NCBI GenBank assembly: GCA_021825445.1
Contig: JAKAHA010000003.1
Coordinates: 37,969-101,968, forward strand
DNA length: 64,000 nucleotides
From: a bacterium
GTDB lineage: Bacteria > Patescibacteriota > Microgenomatia > UBA1406 > GWC2-37-13
Reading direction: 5' to 3'
Of the stretch, positions 8,329 to 17,258 are shown piece by piece. Position 1 is the stretch's first letter. Every line of letters starts with the position of its first letter. A program made the position numbers and the translations under genes. The notes beneath the pieces were generated by a model, which had not been told where the DNA came from, searched no databases, and saw only the letters and a program-made list of their open reading frames with translations.

Positions 8329-8405
8329 TTTGTTAGATTGTTCTATTGTTACATTGTTCTATTGCTAAAACAACAATATAACAATGAAGCAATGAAACAA
8401 TGTTG
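8329..8405. repeat. imperfect inverted repeat of TTGTTCTATTG / CAATxxAACAA words
   Basis: Intergenic region before ugd. A left arm of TTGTT, TCTATTG and ACATTG words (8329-8364) is followed by a right arm of CAACAATATAAC and AATGAAGCAATG words ending at 8405. The RNA could form a long imperfect hairpin. It lacks a U-tract, so it is not an obvious terminator. Confidence 0.55.
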
Positions 8406-8439
8406 TCTTTGTTAAGAGTTTTTTGTATTATTTGTTTTT

Positions 8440-9729
8440 ATGACTATCTCAATCGTTGGACATGGATACGTGGGTTTAGTTACCGCCTGTGTGCTAGCCG
8501 ATTTTGGAAATCAGGTTCATGTTATTGGTCATACTCAAGAAAAAATCAGCAGATTAATGTCGGGAGATCCAATTATTTATGAACCAGGACTTAAAGAAAT
8601 CTTACAAAAAAATTTATCCGCAAAAAGAATTAATTTTACCTTGGATTATAAAAAACCAATTTCGGAATCTGATATAGTCTTTATTACTGTAGGAACCCCG
8701 CCAAAAGAAAATGGCGAAGCTGATCTTTCCGCTGTCATAACAGTCGCTAAAAAAATTGCTCAAAATTTAAAAAAAGAATTTACTGTTGTATCATGCAAAA
8801 GTACTGTACCCTTGGGTACCAATCTCGAAATAGAAAAAATAATTAATAAAAATAAATTAGCAGGTATCGAATTTGCTGTTGCCTCTTGCCCAGAATTTTT
8901 AAGAGAAGGAACTGCATTAAAAGATACTCTTTTACCCGATCGAATAATTATTGGATCGGAATCTGAAAAAGCTAAAGAAGCATTAATTAATCTTCATAAA
9001 CCAATTGGAGGAAAAAGAGTTATTACAAATTTAGCCTCAGCTGAACTTATAAAATATGCATCAAATTCTATTCTTGCTACTAAAATTTCATTTGCTAATT
9101 TAATTTCTTTTTATTGCGAAAAAACTGGAGGCGATGTTGAGACGGTACTAGACGGCGTCGGACTGGATCATAGAACAGGTCGTAACTTTTTGTTCCCTGG
9201 ACTTGGATACGGAGGATCATGTTTTCCAAAAGACGTCAAAGCATTACTTGCAATAGGCAATAATTTAGGCGTTGATACTTCATTACTTAAAGCTGTTGAG
9301 GACATTAATAAAACAGCCAAAGAAAATATGATAGAAAAGATAGTCAAATATTCACCTGGTAAAAGTATTGCGATCTGGGGACTAAGTTTTAAACCTGATA
9401 CAGACGATATCCGCGAAGCACCTGCTCTTTATATCATAAGCGCTTTGATTGAAAAAGGTTTTAGTATCAAAGCATTTGATCCAGTCGCAATGGAAAATGT
9501 TAAAAAAAGTTTTAAAGGAAAGATTAATTTTGTTGACGATCAATATGAAGCGGTCAAAGATTCCGACGCCCTTTTCGTTGCTACCGAATGGAATGAATTT
9601 AAACAAATAGATTTGAATCGAGTGAAATCTTTACTCAAAACTCCGGTGATTTTTGATGGAAGAAATATTTATGACACAGAAACTATGAAAAAATTAGGTT
9701 TTAAATATTATTCAGTAGGTAGAGTTTGA
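8440..9729 (+). CDS. ugd: UDP-glucose 6-dehydrogenase
   Basis: 429-residue UDP-glucose/GDP-mannose dehydrogenase family enzyme that oxidises UDP-glucose to UDP-glucuronate in two NAD-dependent steps. The Rossmann motif GHGYVGLVTA starts at residue 7 and the catalytic Cys is in GYGGSCFPKD near residue 258. A C-terminal UDP-binding domain follows. TATTAT at 8426-8431 lies 8 bp before the ATG. The next gene resembles UDP-glucuronate decarboxylase, so the pair could make UDP-glucuronate and then UDP-xylose. Confidence 0.92.
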   Translation: MTISIVGHGYVGLVTACVLADFGNQVHVIGHTQEKISRLMSGDPIIYEPGLKEILQKNLSAKRINFTLDYKKPISESDIVFITVGTPPKENGEADLSAVITVAKKIAQNLKKEFTVVSCKSTVPLGTNLEIEKIINKNKLAGIEFAVASCPEFLREGTALKDTLLPDRIIIGSESEKAKEALINLHKPIGGKRVITNLASAELIKYASNSILATKISFANLISFYCEKTGGDVETVLDGVGLDHRTGRNFLFPGLGYGGSCFPKDVKALLAIGNNLGVDTSLLKAVEDINKTAKENMIEKIVKYSPGKSIAIWGLSFKPDTDDIREAPALYIISALIEKGFSIKAFDPVAMENVKKSFKGKINFVDDQYEAVKDSDALFVATEWNEFKQIDLNRVKSLLKTPVIFDGRNIYDTETMKKLGFKYYSVGRV

Positions 9730-9731
9730 AA

Positions 9732-9848
9732 ATTGTTATTTGAAAATCGAAATTAGTAATGGAAATTAGAAATTCGTAAAATTGTTTTCCAATTTCTATT
9801 CGCTATTTTCTATTACTAGTCACTAATTTCTAACAACAAATTTCTAAT
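9732..9848. repeat. AT-rich intergenic inverted repeat, family A (copy 2)
   Basis: The gap between ugd and the epimerase gene is made of GAAATTAG / CTAATTTC words. The left half has AAATTAGTAATGGAAATTAG and the right half has CTAGTCACTAATTTCTAAC, so the halves are broadly complementary. It matches the gaps near 1.5, 20.0, 22.05 and 61.2 kb in style, though the exact words differ. Confidence 0.55.
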
Positions 9849-10787
9849 ATGAATATTCTAATCACCGGCGGCTCCGGCTTCATCGGAAGTCATCTAACAA
9901 AATTTCACCTTTCAAAAAATGATGAAGTAACAGTCGTCGATAACTATGTTACTGGAAGTAAAAAAAATCTGGCGTCAGAAATAAATAATAAAAATTTAAA
10001 AATTATTGAAGCTGATATTACTAATTTTGATTTTTCCTCACTGACAACTTTTGATATTATTTACGATCTCGCCTCTCCTGCCTCCCCTCAAGATTTTAAA
10101 AATCTATCGATTGAAATTTTAAAAACAAATAGCGTTGGACTAATCGATGTCTTGGATTTTTTCATAAAAAGTAACAGCAAAACATTTGTTTTTTCTTCAA
10201 CTTCCGAAGTTTATGGCGACCCCTTGGAACATCCGCAAAAAGAAAGTTATTTTGGTAATGTCAATCCTGTTGGTCTTCGTTCCTGCTATGATGAAGGTAA
10301 GAGATTTGCGGAAGCATTGATGATGTCATATTTTAGAAGATATGATTGCGATATTCGAATTGCCCGAATTTTTAATACTTACGGACCATTTATGAAACGT
10401 GACGACGGACGAGTGGTTTCAAACTTCGTTAATCAAGCCATTAATAATCAACCCCTAACAGCCTATGGTAACGGAACTCAAACTCGCTCTCTTTGCTATG
10501 TTTCAGATATGATCGAAGGTTTATATTCCCTAGCCACAACAAAAAATATTTCTGGAGAAATTATCAATATTGGAAATCCTGTTGAAAAGACTATTATTGA
10601 AATTGCTGATATAATAAAAAAGTTGACGAATTCGAAATCGGAAATATCATTCAAGGCAATTGGAGCTGATGATCCAAAAAAACGTTGTCCAGATATAACA
10701 AAAGCTAAAAAATTGTTAAGTTGGGAACCGAAAGTTGATCTGGAAACGGGCTTAAAAAAAACCATTGAATATTTTAAAAATATATAG
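9849..10787 (+). CDS. NAD-dependent epimerase/dehydratase, UDP-glucuronate decarboxylase-like
   Basis: 312-residue extended SDR with GGSGFIGSH at residue 7, the SSTSEVYGDP box near residue 117, and catalytic YDEGK near residue 146. The run GLRSCYDEGKRFAEAL closely follows UDP-xylose synthase (UXS/ArnA C-terminal type) enzymes, which decarboxylate UDP-glucuronate to UDP-xylose. Its place directly after ugd fits. Other UDP-sugar epimerases are possible. The next gene starts 2 bp after its stop. Confidence 0.8.
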   Translation: MNILITGGSGFIGSHLTKFHLSKNDEVTVVDNYVTGSKKNLASEINNKNLKIIEADITNFDFSSLTTFDIIYDLASPASPQDFKNLSIEILKTNSVGLIDVLDFFIKSNSKTFVFSSTSEVYGDPLEHPQKESYFGNVNPVGLRSCYDEGKRFAEALMMSYFRRYDCDIRIARIFNTYGPFMKRDDGRVVSNFVNQAINNQPLTAYGNGTQTRSLCYVSDMIEGLYSLATTKNISGEIINIGNPVEKTIIEIADIIKKLTNSKSEISFKAIGADDPKKRCPDITKAKKLLSWEPKVDLETGLKKTIEYFKNI

Positions 10788-10789
10788 GT

Positions 10790-11902
10790 ATGAAAAGAGT
10801 TGTTGTTATCGCTCCAACATTTAATGAAAAAGGTGAAATTGAAAATTTGGTTAATAAAGTTTTTGATCAATCAAAAAAAATACCAAATTGGGAACTTTAT
10901 TTATTGATAGTGGATAGTCGGTCGAAAGATGGAACAATTGAAATGGTAAAAAAGTTACAAAAAAAATTTTCTAATCTTCATTTACTTGAGACGGAGAAGG
11001 AAGGGTTGGGAAAAGCTTATTTAAATGGTTTTAAATATTGCGAAGAAAAAATTAATCCTTATTTAGTAATACAAATCGATGCTGACGGTCAACACGACCC
11101 TAATAAAATACCCGAATTTGTTAAAAAAATAGAACAAGGATCTGATTTTGTTGTTGGTACCAGATATTCTCAAGGAGGTTCAATTCCAAAAAACTGGGGA
11201 GTGCATAGAAAAATATTATCAATAGGTGCTAATTCTGTTATTAAATTTGGATTTATGAAATTAAAAGTAACTGAATGGACAAACGGTTATCGAGCAATTA
11301 AATTTTGGCTTGTAAGAAATGCTTACAACTATTTAAAAAATTATTCTGGATATGTTTTTCAAGTAGCTTTTTTGGATTTTGCTATAAAAAATAATGCCGT
11401 GATTGGTGAAATTCCAATTCACTTTAAAGAAAGAACGACTGGAATTTCTAAAATAAACGCTTTTCAATATAGTTCTCAAACATTTTTGTACGTCTTCAAG
11501 AATTCGTCTTTTATTAAATTCGTCATTGTTGGTTTAATTGGTTTTGCGGTGGATTTTTCTTTTGCTTATTTATTTATAAATAAATTGCATGTAGCTAAAA
11601 CACCTGCCAATATGTATAGTGCTGAGATAGCCATATTTTTCAATTTTATGTTAAATAATTTCTGGAGTTTTAAACATAAAAAAATCGACGGAGGATTTCT
11701 TGCCTACTTATGGAAGTTTATTACTTTTAATTTTGTATCTTCTGGCTCAATCATCATTCAAGGAGTTGGACTTAGCTTGGCCTTAAAATTTTTTGGAGAT
11801 GCACCAAACTCATGGATTATTTATAAAATATTAATCATCGCTTTCGTAATTATCCCCTATTCATACATTCTTTACAACAAGTTCATTTGGAAAAAACGAT
11901 AA
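10790..11902 (+). CDS. GT2 polyprenol-phosphate glycosyltransferase fused to GtrA domain
   Basis: 370 residues. The N-terminal ~235 residues are a family 2 glycosyltransferase of the dolichol-phosphate mannosyltransferase type: nucleotide-binding start VVVIAPTFNE, metal-binding DADGQHDP near residue 98 and GTRYSQGG. The C-terminal ~130 residues hold four membrane segments of the GtrA family (FVIVGLIGFAVDF onward). Such proteins load a sugar onto undecaprenyl phosphate and help move it across the membrane. Starts 2 bp after the preceding stop, so it is in the same transcription unit as the nucleotide-sugar genes. Sugar unknown. Confidence 0.88.
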   Translation: MKRVVVIAPTFNEKGEIENLVNKVFDQSKKIPNWELYLLIVDSRSKDGTIEMVKKLQKKFSNLHLLETEKEGLGKAYLNGFKYCEEKINPYLVIQIDADGQHDPNKIPEFVKKIEQGSDFVVGTRYSQGGSIPKNWGVHRKILSIGANSVIKFGFMKLKVTEWTNGYRAIKFWLVRNAYNYLKNYSGYVFQVAFLDFAIKNNAVIGEIPIHFKERTTGISKINAFQYSSQTFLYVFKNSSFIKFVIVGLIGFAVDFSFAYLFINKLHVAKTPANMYSAEIAIFFNFMLNNFWSFKHKKIDGGFLAYLWKFITFNFVSSGSIIIQGVGLSLALKFFGDAPNSWIIYKILIIAFVIIPYSYILYNKFIWKKR

Positions 11903-11983
11903 GATACAAATTCTACGAATTTATTCTAATCAATGAATGACTATATATTTGTAGATTAGTATTCATTTGTAGATTAGGATCAT
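11903..11983. repeat. AT-rich intergenic repeat with duplicated ATTTGTAGATTAG word
   Basis: Gap between convergent genes. ATTTGTAGATTAG occurs twice in tandem fashion, flanked by AATCAATGAATGA on the left and TCATTCATTC on the right, which are complementary. No U-tract terminator is seen. Confidence 0.5.
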
Positions 11984-12877
11984 TCATTCTTTAGAGGAAT
12001 ATTCAGAAGATACCCAGCCTTCATCAAAGCTTCCTTCAACCAGTCCAATTTGACTACCGTTAAATTTAATTTTATACCAACCCGTTTTTTCTTCCATAAG
12101 TTCATATCTTTCTCCGGGCTTCACCTTTGCAGATTCAGAGGCTCCAATTGAACCATCTACCCTGACCCGCAGCCACCCCTGGTCATTAGTCTTTATCTTG
12201 ATATAAGTCTTGTTTGTCACTGATCCACTGACACTTGCGGTCTTTGTTTTATCATCAGGTTCTTTGGCAAATGATGAGCTTTGATCTATCGCCAACTTAA
12301 AAATTGCACTAACACGATAACCTGGATCTACATTAATTTTTTGTGTTCTCCTAAAAAAACCCGGCATAAATACAGACACTTCGTGATCACCTCTTAAAAC
12401 ATTTTCCATTAAAGCCGGGGCGACTCCTTTTTCATCGCTATCCAAAGTAATTATTGCTCCTTGTGGTTCTGTTTCGACATAAATTTCACCCGTATCTGAA
12501 TTGGATGGTTTTTTAGCCATCTTGGTTGTTGTAAAAATTTCACCGGCTGAGGCAATATCCGATGAACCTAATTCCCGATTCACATAGGTTAGGGAATTTT
12601 TATAAACACTTACTTTACCGTTCCAAGAAGCTGTATCCGTTGCAGTTGTTTCAGGAATTAATTTTAATAGATAATCCCCTACTTTATATTTATCCTCAAA
12701 AGGTGTTTTTCCGATAAATGTACTATTGATAAAAACACTTGCTGTTGGTGAAGAAATTATTTTTATTTTTCCGTATTCATTTTGTTTGTCTAAAATAAAA
12801 AATCGTACTGCAACAAAACCGATAAACAATAATACCAATATCAACAGCAATGATAATTTACCCCTCATATTCGTCAT
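11984..12877 (-). CDS. membrane-anchored PEGA-domain protein with C-terminal SH3-like domain
   Basis: 297 residues. A membrane anchor occupies about residues 6-26. The rest is presumably outside the cell: two PEGA domains (around residues 36-75 and 130-190, the second with the family pattern EPQGAxIxLD...GYR), then a bacterial SH3-like domain (GWLRVRV to GWYKIKF to GWVSSEY). PEGA and SH3 modules are found in cell-envelope proteins. TAAAAT (12884-12889) ends 6 bp before the ATG, which fixes the start and implies a leaderless mRNA. Confidence 0.8.
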   Translation of the reverse strand: MTNMRGKLSLLLILVLLFIGFVAVRFFILDKQNEYGKIKIISSPTASVFINSTFIGKTPFEDKYKVGDYLLKLIPETTATDTASWNGKVSVYKNSLTYVNRELGSSDIASAGEIFTTTKMAKKPSNSDTGEIYVETEPQGAIITLDSDEKGVAPALMENVLRGDHEVSVFMPGFFRRTQKINVDPGYRVSAIFKLAIDQSSSFAKEPDDKTKTASVSGSVTNKTYIKIKTNDQGWLRVRVDGSIGASESAKVKPGERYELMEEKTGWYKIKFNGSQIGLVEGSFDEGWVSSEYSSKE

Positions 12878-12915
12878 GCATTCATTTTAGGCGAGTTTGT
12901 AAAATAATTCAATAC

Positions 12916-13788
12916 TTAAGCGAGCTTGATCAGAAAGACTCCGATGAGCATTATCAAACTGCCGATCCAAACTTCGCGTTTTGGTTTGTCACCAAATAAT
13001 AACCAACTTAATAATAGTACAAACAAAATTTCTAATTTTTTTACGCCAGAAACTAGTGCTAATGCACCAGTTGTAATTCCATAAAGCCAAAATAAAGATA
13101 AAATAACATAAATAAAACCATTTAAAAATAGTGAACATAAGTTAATTTTTAGATCAATTATCCATTTTCTATCATGTCGACTCATATATCCGGCAAGTAA
13201 AATTGCCGTCAAAATATTTTCCCAAAATAATAAGAATGACTGATTAATAGGTTTAAAGTTCATTAATCCAATTTTGTCAAAAACTGAAGTAACCGGCATT
13301 ATTAGCATTGCCATCAGATAATGAAAAGTATCTTTGTTAATAAAGATTATTTTAAATGGACTTAATAAGCCTTCTTTTGCTTCTTTTATTTTTAAAAAAT
13401 AACCTCCAAATATGATTAACACCAATCCCAAAAAAGGCATTATTCTTATTTTTTCATTTAAAAATATGAGTCCAAGCACATATTGAACAAAAACACTAAA
13501 AAATGCCAAAGGAACAATCTCTGATATTAATTTACTATTTTTGAGTGAACGAAGACTCAAAGTTTTTACATAAGCAAATACAACTACCGATATAAATGTT
13601 GCCACAAAAAAGGACGTGTTTAATTTTGGCCAACCATCCTTAAGAGCTGGATAAATTAAAAACGGAATCGAGAAGGCGAAAAGGGACCATGATACAAGAG
13701 AAGCGTTTATACTTTTTAATGCTTTTTTATTTAAAATCACCGATACAGCCGAAGTTAGAGCACATCCTAATGAAAACCAAAACCACAT
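12916..13788 (-). CDS. EamA-family (drug/metabolite) transporter
   Basis: 290-residue protein with about ten membrane segments and two EamA repeats (residues ~1-135 and ~150-290). Internal features such as IPLAFFSVFVQYVLGLIFLNEKI and GALALVSGVKKLEILFVLL are typical of the DMT superfamily, which exports or exchanges small metabolites. Substrate cannot be read from the sequence. It lies 27 bp upstream of neither partner's coding region on this strand, so a shared transcript with the HAD gene (28 bp gap) is possible. Confidence 0.8.
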   Translation of the reverse strand: MWFWFSLGCALTSAVSVILNKKALKSINASLVSWSLFAFSIPFLIYPALKDGWPKLNTSFFVATFISVVVFAYVKTLSLRSLKNSKLISEIVPLAFFSVFVQYVLGLIFLNEKIRIMPFLGLVLIIFGGYFLKIKEAKEGLLSPFKIIFINKDTFHYLMAMLIMPVTSVFDKIGLMNFKPINQSFLLFWENILTAILLAGYMSRHDRKWIIDLKINLCSLFLNGFIYVILSLFWLYGITTGALALVSGVKKLEILFVLLLSWLLFGDKPKREVWIGSLIMLIGVFLIKLA

Positions 13789-13815
13789 ATTTTGTATGTA
13801 CAGTAAATTAATTAA

Positions 13816-14496
13816 CTAGTCATTTAATATTTTAATGTTAAATTCATCAAAAGATTTTATTTGATAATTAGGGTTAATATTTTTTGGAAGTACAGAATGT
13901 TTTGAAGGAACCAAAAGTATTTTCAAACCAGCTTTACTAGCGGCTTTTACCCCATTCTCTGTATCTTCTATCACCAAACACTCATTCTTACTGTGTTTCC
14001 CAAAATTATCATTCAAATATTTAAATGCCATTTCATAACACTCTGGGTTTGGTTTGCCATGTTTTACTTCGTCCCCTGAAATCACAAAATCAACAAATTT
14101 TTTTAATTTAAATTTATTTAATATAACATCTATATATTTTTTTGAGCCAGAGGAAACAATTGCAATAATTTTATTTAGTTCTTTTAGTTTATTGAGTAAA
14201 TTAATTGCTCCAGGTAACAATATTGTTTCCTTTGTCACTAACTTTAGAAACAACTCCTCCCTAACTTTAATTAAGTTTTTTAAAGGCAATTCTATCTCCG
14301 AAATATTAGTTGAATCTCTTTTGATTCGTAAAATGTCTGAAACTCTCCTTCCCATAAAATCTACGTTTTTAGCTTTTTCTTGAATTAAATTATAGTCAAA
14401 ACCAAATTTCTCAAATGCTAGTTGATTCGCCTTTAAATGAAGTGATAGTGAATCAACAAGGGTATCGTCTAAATCAAAAAATACTGCCTTGATCAT
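13816..14496 (-). CDS. HAD-superfamily hydrolase, beta-phosphoglucomutase-like
   Basis: Start set at ATG 14496 (MIKAVFFDLDDTL), the canonical HAD N-terminus. The longer frame from 14535 runs over a promoter region and has no family match. About 226 residues. Motif I is DLDDT with the nucleophile Asp, motif II is around IVSSGS, the motif III Lys is in GKPNPECYE, and motif IV is VIEDTENG. This is the PGMB/phosphatase subgroup with a helical cap. Substrate is unknown; candidates are sugar phosphates. Confidence 0.82.
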   Translation of the reverse strand: MIKAVFFDLDDTLVDSLSLHLKANQLAFEKFGFDYNLIQEKAKNVDFMGRRVSDILRIKRDSTNISEIELPLKNLIKVREELFLKLVTKETILLPGAINLLNKLKELNKIIAIVSSGSKKYIDVILNKFKLKKFVDFVISGDEVKHGKPNPECYEMAFKYLNDNFGKHSKNECLVIEDTENGVKAASKAGLKILLVPSKHSVLPKNINPNYQIKSFDEFNIKILND

Positions 14497-14515
14497 GCTT
14501 AATATTTTATCATTT

Positions 14516-14543
14516 TTGACTTTCAAAAAAAGCATGTTATAAT
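14516..14543 (+). promoter_or_regulatory. promoter of the arginine gene cluster
   Basis: TTGACT (14516-14521), a 16-bp spacer and TATAAT (14538-14543), with a TG one base before the -10. It is the best complete sigma70-type promoter seen in the window. The predicted start is near 14550, where a short leader ORF opens. Confidence 0.75.
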
Positions 14544-14549
14544 TTCTTT

Positions 14550-14624
14550 ATGTTAAAAGTACTATTCGGAACCAATTCGTCTAGCAGGCGACTTTACGGG
14601 GAGGGTAGTATTTTTATGGTCTAA
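14550..14624 (+). CDS. putative 24-residue leader peptide with tandem Arg codons
   Basis: ATG 14550 lies 6 bp after the -10 box, so it would be the first codon of the transcript. The frame reads MLKVLFGTNSSSRRLYGEG then SIFMV and stops at 14622-14624. AGG CGA (14586-14591) give two adjacent Arg codons. It sits between the promoter and a terminator in front of argH. Whether it is translated is unproven; it may instead be part of a structured RNA leader. Confidence 0.4.
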   Translation: MLKVLFGTNSSSRRLYGEGSIFMV

Positions 14625-14674
14625 AGAGTAAAAACTAATTACCAATCCCCGCCCAAGCAAAGGCGGGTTTTTTT
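14558..14674 (+). promoter_or_regulatory. candidate attenuator leader of argHGF
   Basis: The leader can form competing hairpins. A terminator pairs CCCGCC (14648-14653) with GGCGGG (14662-14667) and is followed by seven T (14668-14674). An alternative stem pairs CGGGGA (14597-14602) with TCCCCG (14646-14651), which removes the terminator's left arm. Further upstream AGTACTATTC (14558-14567) can pair with GGGTAGTATT (14603-14612), and a small hairpin sits at 14577-14591 over the Arg codons. This layout suggests transcription attenuation responding to arginine or charged tRNA-Arg, by a ribosome or a bound ligand. No known riboswitch or T-box motif was recognised. Confidence 0.5.
14648..14674 (+). 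terminator. intrinsic terminator directly before argH
   Basis: Six-bp GC stem CCCGCC/GGCGGG with an 8-base loop and a T7 tract. The longest argH frame begins at the very next base, so read-through is needed for expression. Confidence 0.75.
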
Positions 14675-14704
14675 ATGGCCCAAATTATAAATTTAAAAAA
14701 TAAT

Positions 14705-15976
14705 ATGAAAAAACTTTGGACAAAAGACGGAAATAAAACAGACAAACTTGTTGACAAATATTGTTTTAATGAAGGAGCTTTATTTGATAACGACTTGATC
14801 GTCTATGATCTCTATGGATCAATCGCTCATGCAAAGATGCTAAAAAAAATCGGAATACTTAACAAAAATGAATTTAATAAATTAAAAAAAATATTGATTG
14901 AAATCATTAGTTTGTACAAAAATGGGAATTTTGCAATTACGCAAGAAGATGAAGACGTTCATACTAAAATTGAAAATTATTTGACTGAAAAACTTGGTGG
15001 CTTAGGTCAAAAAATACATACTGGACGAAGTCGAAATGACCAAATTTTAGTTGACTTACGTCTTTATAGTAAAGAACAATTATCAAACACAAACGTATTA
15101 ATTAATCAATTAATCGATACATTTTTGGAATTTGCAAAAAAATATGAATTCGTGCCGATGCCAGGGTACACCCATATGCAAAAAGCAATGCCATCATCAG
15201 TCGGTATGTGGGCTGGTAGTTTTGCCGAACAATTAATTGACCAACTAGAAATTCTAAAATCAGTTTATAAACTTAATGACCAATCCCCTCTTGGAAGTGG
15301 TGCAGCTTATGGAGTTTCTCTTCCAATCGATCGAGAATTAACAGCAAAACTTTTAGATTTTTCCAAAGTTCAAAATAACTCTCTGTACTGCCAAATTTCC
15401 CGACCAACCATTCAATTGTCAATTGTCCAAGTATTAACACAAATAATGTTATGTGCTTCCCGATTTGCCCAAGATTTATTACTTTTCACAACAAGTGAAT
15501 TTAATTTTTTTGAAGTTGACGAATCCATTTGTACTGGATCAAGCATTATGCCTCAGAAAAAAAATCTTGATCTCATGGAATATGTCCGGGCAAAAACTCA
15601 CACTGTTATAGCTAATCAGCAACAAATATCAACAATTACAGCCGGCTTGCCATCTGGATATAATGCTGACTTTGGTCAAACAAAAAAACCTTTAATAGAA
15701 TCATTTAAAATAACTTCTCAAACAATTGAAGTATTAATACTTACAATTAATTCAATTAAACCAAAAGTTGAAGACTTAATCAAAAGCTGTTCACCTGAAA
15801 TTTACGCAACTCATTTTGCCTATGAGTTGGTTAAAAATGGTATGCCATTTCGAAAAGCTTATTTGGAAATTAAAAAAAACTTAAAAAAAATTAAGTCCCC
15901 CAATCCGATTGCTTTTTTGAAGCAGTCTAATCACTCCGGTGGAACCAATAATTTAAAACTCAGGCGAGCCAAGTAA
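14705..15976 (+). CDS. argH: argininosuccinate lyase
   Basis: Splits argininosuccinate into arginine and fumarate, the last step of arginine synthesis. The fumarase/aspartase-family signature GSSIMPQKKN is at about residue 278, and TGRSRNDQ near residue 107 is the substrate-binding loop. Start set at ATG 14705 (MKKLWTKDGN), which matches family N-termini. The alternative ATG at 14675 abuts the terminator's T-tract. About 423 residues, slightly short at the C-terminus. First gene of argH-argG-argF; 37 bp separate it from argG. Confidence 0.92.
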   Translation: MKKLWTKDGNKTDKLVDKYCFNEGALFDNDLIVYDLYGSIAHAKMLKKIGILNKNEFNKLKKILIEIISLYKNGNFAITQEDEDVHTKIENYLTEKLGGLGQKIHTGRSRNDQILVDLRLYSKEQLSNTNVLINQLIDTFLEFAKKYEFVPMPGYTHMQKAMPSSVGMWAGSFAEQLIDQLEILKSVYKLNDQSPLGSGAAYGVSLPIDRELTAKLLDFSKVQNNSLYCQISRPTIQLSIVQVLTQIMLCASRFAQDLLLFTTSEFNFFEVDESICTGSSIMPQKKNLDLMEYVRAKTHTVIANQQQISTITAGLPSGYNADFGQTKKPLIESFKITSQTIEVLILTINSIKPKVEDLIKSCSPEIYATHFAYELVKNGMPFRKAYLEIKKNLKKIKSPNPIAFLKQSNHSGGTNNLKLRRAK

Positions 15977-16013
15977 TTTCGCAAACCTTAATTATTATTT
16001 ATATTTTTTTATT

Positions 16014-17258
16014 ATGAAAAACAAAACAAAGTATATTAAAGTTGCTTCTTACGAGGCGCAAACGGGAAAGGCAAAAAAAGTTTTATTACTTTATTCAGGA
16101 GGTCTTGATACCTCCGTCATGCTCAAATGGATTCAAGATCAGTATAAGAGCGAGGTTATCACGCTGACTCTTGATATTGGTCAGCAAAAAGATGATTTGG
16201 AGGCAGTTAAAAAAAAGGCTTTAAAATTTGGAGCTGTCAAAGCTATTGTCCTTGATGCAAAAGCCGAATTTGCAGAACAATTCCTGGTAAAAGGAATTAA
16301 GGCTAATGCTTCCTATCAGGGCGACTATCATTTGTCTACCCCGATGGGCCGGGCAGTGCTTGCCAAAAAAGCAGTTGAGATTGCAAAACTTGAAAATGCT
16401 GACGCAATCGCTCATGGTTGTACTGGAAAAGGTAATGACCAGGTCCGCATTGACGGATATATTTTAACTTTTGATCCATCAATAAAAATCATTGCCCCTG
16501 TCCGTGAATGGGCGATGGACCGAAATGAGGAAATAAAATATGCACAAGCTTATGGAATTCCAATTCCTGCCAGTATCGATTTTCCATACAGCGTTGATGA
16601 CAATATGTGGGGAATGACCTGGGAAGGTGGAGAAATAGAAGAGCCAAATCTAGTTGCTCCAATCGAAAATTTCTTAACAACATACACTTTGGCAAAAAAC
16701 GCACCAGATAAAGAAGAATTTATCAAAATATTTTTTGATAAAGGAATTCCAACAGCAATTAATGGTGAAAAAATGCCACTTTCCAATTTAATTGAAAAAT
16801 TAAATAAAATTGCAGGAAATCATGGAGTTGGTGTCGTACACATGTTTGAAGACCGCTTGGTTGGACTCAAAAATGGTGGAATCTATGAAATGCCTGCTGC
16901 CCATGTCTTAATCAAAGCCCACAAGCATTTGGAAAAATATGTTTCAACCAGAATGTTAAATGAGCTAAAAGAAACAATGGATACAAAGTGGGCGTATCTT
17001 TGCTACGCGGCTATGTGGTATGACCCTGTGATGAAAGCAATTAACGCTTTCAACGATAAAGTTAATGAAAAAGTGACCGGTGAAGTGACGGTAAAACTTT
17101 ATAAAGGGAGCGCTAAACCTGTTGCAATGAAGTCAAAATATGGACTAGACCACACTTCGTTTAATAACAACGAGGGTTATGGTTTTAACGTCAATGCCAG
17201 TGCCGGGTTTACCGAAATTTATACATTACAAATGAAGTTAGCAAATCAAAAAAAATGA
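16014..17258 (+). CDS. argG: argininosuccinate synthase
   Basis: Condenses citrulline and aspartate using ATP. The N-terminal ATP-pyrophosphatase loop is LLYSGGLDTSVML near residue 24. The family motif GCTGKGNDQVR near residue 138 is present, and FPYSVDDNMWG is typical. It has a ~17-residue N-terminal extension before the first strand, giving 414 residues versus ~400. It overlaps argF by four bases (ATGA), so the two are coupled. TATATT 8 bp before the ATG could be a secondary leaderless promoter. Confidence 0.95.
   Translation: MKNKTKYIKVASYEAQTGKAKKVLLLYSGGLDTSVMLKWIQDQYKSEVITLTLDIGQQKDDLEAVKKKALKFGAVKAIVLDAKAEFAEQFLVKGIKANASYQGDYHLSTPMGRAVLAKKAVEIAKLENADAIAHGCTGKGNDQVRIDGYILTFDPSIKIIAPVREWAMDRNEEIKYAQAYGIPIPASIDFPYSVDDNMWGMTWEGGEIEEPNLVAPIENFLTTYTLAKNAPDKEEFIKIFFDKGIPTAINGEKMPLSNLIEKLNKIAGNHGVGVVHMFEDRLVGLKNGGIYEMPAAHVLIKAHKHLEKYVSTRMLNELKETMDTKWAYLCYAAMWYDPVMKAINAFNDKVNEKVTGEVTVKLYKGSAKPVAMKSKYGLDHTSFNNNEGYGFNVNASAGFTEIYTLQMKLANQKK

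Noticed and set aside
14550-14674. T-box riboswitch or known riboswitch upstream of argH
   Set aside because: The leader has GGGAGGGTAGTATTT, but not the AGGGTGGNACCGCG T-box sequence or any aptamer I can recognise. It was kept only as a candidate attenuator.
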